In this document: in pieces, positions 1 through 5,995 of the stretch
Layout: every line of letters begins with the position of its first letter
Numbering within the stretch: the stretch's first letter is position 1
NCBI GenBank assembly: GCA_934754975.1
Contig: CAKVKI010000160.1
Location: forward strand, 1 to 6,112
Length of the DNA: 6,112 nucleotides
Origin: an uncultured Alistipes sp.
GTDB taxonomy: Bacteria; Bacteroidota; Bacteroidia; Bacteroidales; Rikenellaceae
Direction: 5' to 3'
Translations under genes and position numbers: made by a program
The notes under the pieces: generated by a model
Database searches by the model: none
What the model was told of the DNA's origin: nothing
The model's input: only the letters and a program-made list of their open reading frames with translations

Positions 1-1414
1 GTTCCAATCCGAATACGCCCTCGTAGTTGAGTACGTTGGGCCATGTGCGTGTGAGTCCTGTGGGTTTGAAGATGCCGTGGAAGTCGAGCAGCATCCTGTG
101 TTCGGCGCACACCTCGGCGGCGCGGTGCAGGAAATCGACCATCGGCTGGTCGTCGCGGTCCATGAAGTCCACTTTGAAACCCTTGACGCCCATGTCGGCG
201 TAATGTTTCACGACCCGCTCCATGTCGCGGTCGAAAGCGTGGTATCCGGCCCATAGGATGATGCCGACGTTGCGCCGGCGGGCGTACTCGACCAGCTCCG
301 GCAGGTCGATTTCGGGAATCACCTGCATCAGGTCGGCCTGCTTGTTCACGGCCCAGCCCTCGTCGAGAATCACGTACTCCAGTCCGTGGTCCGCCGCGAA
401 CTGGATATAGTATTTATAGGTGTCGTTGTTGATGCCCGCCCGGAAACCGACTCCGTACAGGTTCCATGCGTTCCACCACTCCCAGGCCACCTTGCCGGGT
501 TTGATCCACGAGGTGTCGGCGATCTTCGAGGCGGGGGCCAGCCGGTAGACCATGTCGTTGTCCAGCAGCTGGCTGTCGTCCTTCGAGACGATCGCCACGC
601 GCCACGGGAACGAACGTGTCCCTTCGGTGGCGGCGATGTAGTTCTCGCGCCCGGTGACCAGCATCTGCAGGCGGTTGTGGCCGCCCTGCTCCAAGGTTTT
701 GGGGTAGGGCGCGAAGACGCCTTTGAGCTGCGGGGTTTCCGCCGAAGCGTTGAGGTAAAGTCCCGGATAACCCTCCAGGTCGGCCTCCGTGATGACCATT
801 TTGCGGCCGCCGGGCAGCTCGACGAGCATCGGCAGGAAGATCAGCCGTCCGGGGTCGAGTTTGGTGAGCGGCTGCCGCGTGTAGGTGTTCTCGAACGAGT
901 TGAAGAACTGCGATTCGAAATCCCCCGATTCGCCGCGGGCGACATAGGGTGCGTAGGCCGTATAGTCGGCCGGAAAGTTGAAGGCCGCCAGTTCGTTTTC
1001 GATCAATAACTGACCCTTTTTGCGGGTGGTGAAGCGGTAGGCCAGTCCGTCGTCGTAAAGACGTACCGTCAGTCCGTAATCGCCGCGCAGCGAGAGCGTC
1101 AGTTCGTTGTAGCGCTCCTTTACGCTCGTTTTCTTGTAGAAGGGCGAGGCGATCGCGGCGTCGGCCGAACTCTTCCGGGTTTTAGTCACTTTGGGATTTG
1201 CGCCCAGCGTTTGGCCGCCGGCGAGCGTCAGGGCTACGGGCGAGGGGGCGAGCAGGGTTTCCCCGTCGGCCGCAAGCGAGATGCGGAGATCGGAGCCGAC
1301 GGCGACGGCGGCCTCCAGCGTCCCGTCGGGGGAGGTCAGCGTGTAGGTTTTCTGGGCCATGAGCGGCAGTGCGCATGCGGAGCAGAGAAACAGAAACAGC
1401 GGTTTTAAAGTCAT
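1..1414 (-). CDS. Exported GH97 glycoside hydrolase, retaining (alpha-galactosidase-like) type, C-terminus outside window
   Basis: My translation of the reverse strand gives 471 residues with no stop. The start at 1414 gives a signal peptide (Lys4, hydrophobic run 5-19, probable cleavage after LMA20 before Gln21), so the enzyme is exported, probably to the periplasm. Residues about 22-290 match the GH97 N-terminal beta-sandwich. The catalytic barrel begins near 300, with a tryptophan-rich WEWWNAW stretch at 311-317 and LDEGWAV further on. The motif GFKVDFMDRDDQ places Asp416 where retaining GH97 enzymes carry their nucleophile; inverting SusB-type alpha-glucosidases have Gly there (family knowledge, from memory). 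Glu465 and Glu471 in the last visible motif, NYEGVFGLE, are candidates for the acid/base. About 170-250 residues, including the C-terminal beta domain, should lie beyond position 1. Substrate is most likely an alpha-galactoside; a beta-L-arabinopyranoside or alpha-glucoside cannot be excluded. It lies 162 bp downstream of the regulator on the same strand. Confidence 0.93.
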   Translation of the reverse strand, partial: MTLKPLFLFLCSACALPLMAQKTYTLTSPDGTLEAAVAVGSDLRISLAADGETLLAPSPVALTLAGGQTLGANPKVTKTRKSSADAAIASPFYKKTSVKERYNELTLSLRGDYGLTVRLYDDGLAYRFTTRKKGQLLIENELAAFNFPADYTAYAPYVARGESGDFESQFFNSFENTYTRQPLTKLDPGRLIFLPMLVELPGGRKMVITEADLEGYPGLYLNASAETPQLKGVFAPYPKTLEQGGHNRLQMLVTGRENYIAATEGTRSFPWRVAIVSKDDSQLLDNDMVYRLAPASKIADTSWIKPGKVAWEWWNAWNLYGVGFRAGINNDTYKYYIQFAADHGLEYVILDEGWAVNKQADLMQVIPEIDLPELVEYARRRNVGIILWAGYHAFDRDMERVVKHYADMGVKGFKVDFMDRDDQPMVDFLHRAAEVCAEHRMLLDFHGIFKPTGLTRTWPNVLNYEGVFGLE

Positions 1415-1442
1415 GGTTTGCGGTGTTGGTGATTATTGTGCA

Positions 1443-1450
1443 TAAAGGTA
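1443..1450 (-). promoter_or_regulatory. Candidate -7 box of the GH97 gene
   Basis: The minus strand reads TACCTTTA, seven of eight positions fitting the Bacteroidetes -7 consensus TAnnTTTG. It ends 28 nt before the GH97 start codon. No good TTTG -33 element is visible at 19-21 nt upstream, so this is a moderate candidate. The rest of the 1415-1576 gap holds only GC-rich sequence, with no convincing terminator after the regulator, so readthrough from the regulator is also possible. Confidence 0.35.
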
Positions 1451-1576
1451 ATAAATCCCGCGGAAAAACAGGCGGAATGTACTGGAAATTCGATCGGTCC
1501 GGTGGCGAAAACGGCGGGCGTCGTCCCTGTGGCGGGCGGGGAAGTGCGGAGTGCCGGGGCCGGGCCGCCGGGCGGA

Positions 1577-2755
1577 TCACCGTCTTTTGGGCGCGAACTG
1601 TTCGCGGTATTCCGAGGGGGTGATGCCCTTGAGCTGGCGGAAGGTGCGCGAGACGTTCTTGATGTCGGAGAAACCCAGTTCGGCGGCCGCTTCGGAGACG
1701 CTCTGGCCTTCGCAGAGCAGCTGCATCATCTTTTCGATGCGGACCTGTATGATGTAGTCGTAGATCGAGGTGCCCATGCTCTTCTTGAAGCGGGTTTCGA
1801 GCAGGCGGCGCGACAGGGGAACCAGCTTCACGAGTTCGTTGACCGTGATTTTCTGGCTGATGTTCTCATGGATGTACCGCAGCACTTCGGCGATGTGCGG
1901 GTCGTTGTTGGCGTAGATGTCGGTAGACTGCCGCGTGACGATGTGGGTCGGCATCACCATGACGTCCTCCCACTCCGCTTCGGGGTTGCGGATCAGCCGG
2001 TCGATCAGGCGCGCCACGTCGTAACCGCCCTGTTCGACGCCCTGGTTGAGCGACGAAAGGTTGGGCGCCGAGAGCTTGCAGATCGTCTCGTCGTTGTCCA
2101 CGCCCAGGATGGCGATGTCGTTTGGAATGCGGGAATTTCCCCCCCCCTCGATCTGCAGGCACGCCTCTGTAATATGATACGCCTGGTTGTCGTCGCAGGC
2201 CATGATCGCTACCGGCTTGGGCAGCGACTGCAGCCACGTGATGAGCTGCGTGGAGTCGTAGTACCACAGATCGTTCTGGGCGCTGCTGCGCAGCGACGAA
2301 AAGGTGAATTCGGAATTGGCCGCTTCGATCGTCTCGCGGAATCCCTGGCAGCGTTCGTCCGAGAAGTCGATGCCCCGCGTGCCGTAGAAGGCGAAGTTGC
2401 GGAAACCCTTTTGCAGAAAGTACTCGGCGGCCATCCTGCCCGCCGAATAGTGCGGGCCGGTGATGTTGGGGATGGTGGTGAAGCGTTTCTTGAAGTCCTG
2501 CGCGATGGCTATGATCCCGTTTTTGCGGAACAGTTCGACGTTGTCGGTGTTGTAGAACTGGCCGATCACGGCGTCGGCCTTCATGCGCAGCGCCCACTCC
2601 ACGACGGCTTCGATGCCGAATTTGTCGCGTATCGACAGCGGCAGGCGGCACAGGCTCCATGCCTGCGCCGTGTCGTGCGCATAGCGCGCCATGCCGAGCA
2701 GCAGTTCTCGGGCGTACGCTTCGGAAAAATCGGTCAGGAAAATTACGCGTGCCAT
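1577..2755 (-). CDS. XylR-like transcriptional regulator: PBP-type sugar sensor plus AraC DNA-binding domain
   Basis: This is a 392-residue cytoplasmic protein with no signal peptide, the same length as E. coli XylR as I recall it. Residues 1-about 275 form a LacI/periplasmic-binding-protein-like sensor. It opens with MARVIFLTDFSEAYAREL and carries the family signatures ACDDNQ (186-191) and GVDNDE (218-223). Residues about 285-392 are an AraC/XylS domain: first helix-turn-helix around ITVNELVKLVPLSRRLLETRF, second around SVSEAAAELGFSDIKNVSRTF, ending with the usual GITPSEYRE. The start at 2755 was chosen because the open frame continues upstream to 4021 only through the intergenic region and antisense to GH92, while homology begins exactly at MARVIF. 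It is divergent from GH92 and upstream of GH97 on the same strand, so it probably controls both and perhaps itself. The ligand is a sugar, but xylose should not be assumed. A nine-G run interrupts the sensor between Glu203 and Asn207. Confidence 0.93.
   Translation of the reverse strand: MARVIFLTDFSEAYARELLLGMARYAHDTAQAWSLCRLPLSIRDKFGIEAVVEWALRMKADAVIGQFYNTDNVELFRKNGIIAIAQDFKKRFTTIPNITGPHYSAGRMAAEYFLQKGFRNFAFYGTRGIDFSDERCQGFRETIEAANSEFTFSSLRSSAQNDLWYYDSTQLITWLQSLPKPVAIMACDDNQAYHITEACLQIEGGGNSRIPNDIAILGVDNDETICKLSAPNLSSLNQGVEQGGYDVARLIDRLIRNPEAEWEDVMVMPTHIVTRQSTDIYANNDPHIAEVLRYIHENISQKITVNELVKLVPLSRRLLETRFKKSMGTSIYDYIIQVRIEKMMQLLCEGQSVSEAAAELGFSDIKNVSRTFRQLKGITPSEYREQFAPKRR
2139..2147 (-). repeat. 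Nine-base G homopolymer inside the regulator coding sequence
   Basis: The plus strand shows nine C in a row, so the coding strand has G9, spanning the end of the Glu203 codon through Gly204-Gly205-Gly206. The other G/C runs I noticed in the window are about five bases. The reading frame is intact as given. I traced both slippage outcomes. Loss of one G brings a TGA at 2007-2005. Gain of one G enters the frame that stays open to about 1866. In both cases the AraC domain is lost. Confidence 0.9.
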
Positions 2756-2780
2756 CGTTCGGGTAGTATCCGTTCGACGG

Positions 2781-2788
2781 TAAAGGTA
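2781..2788 (-). promoter_or_regulatory. Candidate -7 box of the regulator gene
   Basis: The minus strand reads TACCTTTA, the same octamer found before GH97, and ends 25 nt before the regulator start. It differs from TAnnTTTG only at the last base. No clear TTTG -33 box is found at the expected distance, so an activator or weak basal promoter is possible. It overlaps the middle GGTAG repeat. Confidence 0.35.
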
Positions 2789-2790
2789 GC

Positions 2791-2798
2791 TTTTTTTT
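2791..2798. repeat. T8/A8 homopolymer in the regulator promoter spacer
   Basis: Eight T in a row on the plus strand, which is A8 on the strand read for the regulator. It sits two bases upstream of that gene's candidate -7 box, so it would fall within the spacer between -7 and -33. Length change here would alter promoter spacing; alternatively it is simply a bent A-tract. Confidence 0.5.
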
Positions 2799-2934
2799 CG
2801 GAAATCCGGGTAGTTTTTGCGATTTTTCGGCGGCGGAAGGAGCCGCTTCGTGAACGCCGGGCGGGAAATGACGGTTCTGCGCAATTTGAGGAAGTAAAAG
2901 CGCAAATAGCCACAGCGGGGCGTAATCACTTTTC

Positions 2935-2942
2935 TATATTTG
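2935..2942 (+). promoter_or_regulatory. Second -7-like box upstream of GH92
   Basis: TATATTTG matches the TAnnTTTG consensus exactly, but no -33 TTTG is present 19-21 bp before it (the expected place reads CACAG-like sequence). If used, it would give a GH92 leader of roughly 115-120 nt. It could equally be a chance match in an AT-rich spot. Confidence 0.3.
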
Positions 2943-2995
2943 TATGACCTAAACTGCGATCGGCATCGGAAAGGCGAAGATAGAAAGGCGCGGAG

Positions 2996-3026
2996 TTGTA
3001 ATATCGCTCCGGAATCCCTATCTTTG
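2996..3026 (+). promoter_or_regulatory. Bacteroidetes-type promoter of the GH92 operon
   Basis: A perfect -7 box TATCTTTG lies at 3019-3026, with TTG of the -33 element at 2996-2998, exactly 20 bp apart. This fits the TTTG-N19-21-TAnnTTTG primary sigma factor consensus in all but one base. Transcription would begin near 3032-3035, leaving a short leader of about 35 nt. It also argues against translation starting at the upstream in-frame ATG at 3029, which would lie at or before the transcript start. Confidence 0.7.
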
Positions 3027-3067
3027 ATTTGCATTTTCCGGGCGGTTTGCACTACCGAACTACTGCT

Positions 3068-5983
3068 ATGACCAAAAAATTCACCCTTCTGCTGCTGGCC
3101 CTCGCGGCCCTTGGCTGTTCGCCGCGGTCCGCCGATCCCGTCGATTATGTAAACCCGTTCATCGGCACCGGATTCCACGGTCATACCTATCCGGGTGCGA
3201 CCACGCCTTTCGGCATGGTGCAGCTGAGTCCCGACACCCGCGCCGGCAACTGGGACGCCTGCGCCGGCTATCATTACAGCGATACGACGATCGACGGCTT
3301 TTCGCATACGCACCTGAGCGGTACGGGATGCGCCGACCTTGCGGATATCCTGTTCCATCCGACCACGCGCGAAATCGTGATCCACGACGGCGAGTGCGTC
3401 TTGCAGCCCTATTTCTTTTCGCATGACGACGAGCGGGCTTCGTGCGGTTACTATGCCGTGACGCTGCCCGATGTGAATATCGGGGTCGAACTGACCGCCG
3501 CACCCCGTACGGGCGTACACCGTTACACCTTTGCGGGCAAAGGTCCCCGGCAGGTGATCGTCGATCTGCTGCATACGGTCACCGAGGAGAAGATCGACCT
3601 GCGCGAACTCCGTCAGACGGCTCCCGGCGAGCTGGCCGGCATGCGCCGTACGCAGGGGTGGGTGCCCGATCAGTATGTATTCTTCGCGGCCCGCTTCTCG
3701 GAGCCGTTCGCCGACGTGCAGCTGTTGGGGGACAAGCAGGCCGTGCTGACCTTTGCGCCCGACGTGCAGACGCTCACGATCGCCGTGGGACTGTCGTCCG
3801 TCAGCGTTGAAAACGCCCGCGCGAACTCGCTTGCGGAGGTTCCCGAACTGGATTTCGACGCCGTGCATGTACGTGCCGTCGGGCAGTGGCGCGAAGCGCT
3901 GGGCGACATCGTCGTCGAAGGCGGCTCGCGCGACGAGATGATCAACTTCTATACGGCGCAGTACCATACGAAACTGACGCCCAACCTGATGAGCGACGTA
4001 AACGGCGAATACCGCCGCCACGACCAGACCGTTGCGCGGATGCCCGAAGGAGAGTCCTACTACTCGACGTTCTCGTTGTGGGATACTTTCCGGGCGTGGA
4101 ACCCGCTCCAGACGCTGGTCGATACCGCGCTGGTAAACGACATGATCCGCAGCATGCTCGACATGTACGATTCAACGGGCGAACTCCCGATCTGGCCGCT
4201 GGCTTCGGGCGAGACGGGCACGATGATCGGCTACCATGCCGTGTCGGTCATTGCCGACGCCTATCTGAAGGGAATTCGCGGCTATGACGCCGACAAGGCG
4301 CTGGAGGCGATGATCCGTTCGTCGAACATCAATAAGAAAGGTTCGGATTATTATACGGCGCAGGGATATATACCCTCCAATATCAAGCGCGAATCGGTCT
4401 CCTGCACGCTGGAATACGCCTACGACGACTGGGCGATCGCCCGCATGGCGCAGGCCATGGGCCGCGACGACATATTCGGGGAATACGCGCGGCGGGCGCT
4501 CAACTATGTAAATGTTTTCGACGGCTCGACCTGCTTTTTCCGCGGCCGTCAGTCCGACGGCAACTGGTCCGCGCCGTTCGAAGAGTTCGCCACGGGCCGC
4601 GACTATACCGAGGCCACGCCGTGGCACTACCGCTTCTTTGTGCCGCACGACGTGAACGGCCTGATCCAGCTCTTCGGCAGCCGCGAAGCGTTCATCCGCG
4701 AAATGGACCGGCTCTTCACGCTCGAATCGGATGAAATGCAGCTCGACGTGAGCGATGTGACGGGTCTGATGGGGCAGTACGCCCACGGCAACGAGCCGAG
4801 CCACCATATGGCTTACCTCTATAATTATGTGGGACAGCCGTGGAAGACGCAGGAGCTGACGCGCCGTCTGCTGCACGAGATGTACGCCCCGACGCCCGAA
4901 GGCATCATCGGCAACGAGGACTGCGGCCAGATGTCGGCATGGTACATCTTCTCCAGTCTGGGCTTCTATCCCGTATGTCCCGGCTCGAACGAATTCGCGC
5001 TGACCGCGCCCAAGTTCCCGAAAGCCGTCGTGCGGCTGGCCAACGGCCGTACGCTGACCGTTACGGCCGACAATCCGCGCCGCCGCGTCTATATCGCTTC
5101 GGTGATGCTCGACGGGAAGCCGATCGACCGGAATTACATCACCTATGACGAGCTGATGCAGGGCGGTGAACTGCACTTTGCGCTCCGGCCGCGCCCCGAT
5201 TACGAACGCGGGACGGACGATGCGGCCGCGCCCCATTCGCTGACCGGCGGCGAGGTGGTTTCGATTCCCTATACCACGCAGAACGTGAGCCTGTTCACCG
5301 AGCCGCTCGCCGTCGCTCTGGCGACGACGACCGCCGGAGCGGAAATCCGCTATACGCTCGACGGCTCGGAACCTACGGAAGCGTCTGCGCTTTACGCCGC
5401 TCCGGTGCCGGTGGACCGTTCGCTGACGCTCAAGGCCAAAGGATTCAAATCCGGCGCCGCGCCCAGCCGTACGCTGACGCTCGAAGCCGAGAAGGCGGTG
5501 TTCCGCAAAGGCGCCGCCGCAGGGGAAACAACCACGCGTCCCGGCGTCGCCTACAGCTATTACGAAGGCGTTTTCGCGTGTGTGAACGATATTCGGAAGG
5601 GAAAATACGTGTCGTCCGGCACGATGCCTGCGCCCTCGATCGCCGAAGCTCCGCAGGAGGATCATTTCGGTTATGTTTTCACGGGATTGATCCTCATTCC
5701 GGAACGGGGCGTCTGGGAGTTTATGACCAAGAGCGACGACGGCAGCGTGCTGATGATCGGCGACCGCAGGGTGGTGGACAACGACGGGTCCCACGCTTCG
5801 GTCATGGCGACCGGACGCGTGGCGCTCGAAGCGGGACTGCATCCCTATACGCTGCTCTATTTCGAGGATTACGAGGGACAGGATCTCTCGTGGGGATGGA
5901 AAGCGCCCGGAGCGGAGGGCTTCGAAGCGATCCCCGAAGCGAACCTGCGTCTGACGGATTTCGGGGAAATTAGTTTTGATTAA
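3068..5983 (+). CDS. GH92 alpha-mannosidase lipoprotein with C-terminal chitobiase/Fn3-like and PA14 modules
   Basis: This 971-residue exo-alpha-mannosidase is an inverting, calcium-dependent enzyme by family. It starts MTKKF, followed by a hydrophobic run and a lipobox-like ALGC with Cys17, so it should be a lipoprotein. The following SPRSAD is not the K-(D/E)2 surface-export signal, suggesting a periplasm-facing anchor. The GH92 N-terminal beta domain covers about 26-260, beginning DYVNPFIGT, then PGATTPFGMVQLSPD. The helical catalytic domain covers about 270-715. Glu515 in DYTEATPWHYRFFVPHD matches the catalytic acid, HGNEPSHH (Glu576) lines the active site, and GNEDCGQMSAWY (616-618) carries the base, Asp618. 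Residues about 740-808 resemble the chitobiase C-terminal/Fn3-associated fold (IRYTLDGSEPT). Residues about 826-965 form a PA14 domain with DDGS at 890-893. The extra modules explain why it exceeds the usual 700-760 residues; carbohydrate binding is inferred. Linkage specificity cannot be read safely. The start was chosen over 3029 because of the signal peptide and promoter position. Confidence 0.95.
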   Translation: MTKKFTLLLLALAALGCSPRSADPVDYVNPFIGTGFHGHTYPGATTPFGMVQLSPDTRAGNWDACAGYHYSDTTIDGFSHTHLSGTGCADLADILFHPTTREIVIHDGECVLQPYFFSHDDERASCGYYAVTLPDVNIGVELTAAPRTGVHRYTFAGKGPRQVIVDLLHTVTEEKIDLRELRQTAPGELAGMRRTQGWVPDQYVFFAARFSEPFADVQLLGDKQAVLTFAPDVQTLTIAVGLSSVSVENARANSLAEVPELDFDAVHVRAVGQWREALGDIVVEGGSRDEMINFYTAQYHTKLTPNLMSDVNGEYRRHDQTVARMPEGESYYSTFSLWDTFRAWNPLQTLVDTALVNDMIRSMLDMYDSTGELPIWPLASGETGTMIGYHAVSVIADAYLKGIRGYDADKALEAMIRSSNINKKGSDYYTAQGYIPSNIKRESVSCTLEYAYDDWAIARMAQAMGRDDIFGEYARRALNYVNVFDGSTCFFRGRQSDGNWSAPFEEFATGRDYTEATPWHYRFFVPHDVNGLIQLFGSREAFIREMDRLFTLESDEMQLDVSDVTGLMGQYAHGNEPSHHMAYLYNYVGQPWKTQELTRRLLHEMYAPTPEGIIGNEDCGQMSAWYIFSSLGFYPVCPGSNEFALTAPKFPKAVVRLANGRTLTVTADNPRRRVYIASVMLDGKPIDRNYITYDELMQGGELHFALRPRPDYERGTDDAAAPHSLTGGEVVSIPYTTQNVSLFTEPLAVALATTTAGAEIRYTLDGSEPTEASALYAAPVPVDRSLTLKAKGFKSGAAPSRTLTLEAEKAVFRKGAAAGETTTRPGVAYSYYEGVFACVNDIRKGKYVSSGTMPAPSIAEAPQEDHFGYVFTGLILIPERGVWEFMTKSDDGSVLMIGDRRVVDNDGSHASVMATGRVALEAGLHPYTLLYFEDYEGQDLSWGWKAPGAEGFEAIPEANLRLTDFGEISFD

Positions 5984-5995
5984 AAATATGGAGTT

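Larger units (their letters stand above)
2762..2813. promoter_or_regulatory. Candidate operator: three GGTAG direct repeats at 23-24 bp spacing
   Basis: GGTAG occurs at 2762-2766, 2785-2789 and 2809-2813, start-to-start 23 and 24 bp. The outer two extend to GGGTAGT. AraC-family proteins commonly bind direct repeats roughly two helical turns apart, and this cluster overlaps the regulator's own putative promoter, which would fit autoregulation. The motif is only five bases, so chance is possible. Confidence 0.3.
2756..3067. promoter_or_regulatory. 312-bp divergent control region between the regulator and GH92 genes
   Basis: This stretch has no gene. It separates the leftward regulator start from the rightward GH92 start and is visibly more AT-rich in parts than the flanking genes. 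From left to right it holds three GGTAG copies, a minus-strand near-consensus -7 box, a T8 tract, a second T-rich stretch near 2814-2827, a small GC hairpin (GCGGC at 2830-2834 with GCCGC at 2842-2846), a perfect TATATTTG box and the main GH92 promoter. Any sequence the regulator binds to control GH92 would be expected here. The layout is seen; its function is inferred. Confidence 0.75.

Noticed and set aside
386..1009. 207-codon plus-strand open frame within the GH97 region
   Set aside because: Antisense to well-supported GH97 coding sequence and without recognisable features.
1550..1576. GC-rich inverted sequence after the regulator as a terminator
   Set aside because: CCGG/GGCC self-complementarity is present, but no T-run follows on the minus strand and no single dominant stem is evident.
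2830..2846. Small hairpin GCGGC/GCCGC in the divergent region
   Set aside because: Five-base stem with seven-base loop, not followed by T-run and not positioned as an operator; likely chance in GC-rich DNA.
1436..2947. 503-codon plus-strand open frame opposite the regulator
   Set aside because: Its translation has no recognisable domain and is antisense to a protein with clear PBP and AraC motifs; long antisense frames are expected in GC-rich coding DNA.
3029..3067. Upstream in-frame ATG for GH92
   Set aside because: It lies just after the -7 box, at or before the expected transcript start, and would put 13 residues in front of a good lipoprotein signal peptide.
2756..4021. N-terminal extension of the regulator frame up to 4021
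   Set aside because: The extra codons cover the intergenic region and antisense GH92, show no family similarity, and the known fold starts at MARVIF (2755).
4172..5842. 556-codon minus-strand open frame opposite GH92
   Set aside because: Arg/His/Val-rich composition with no motif, fully antisense to the conserved GH92, Fn3-like and PA14 regions.
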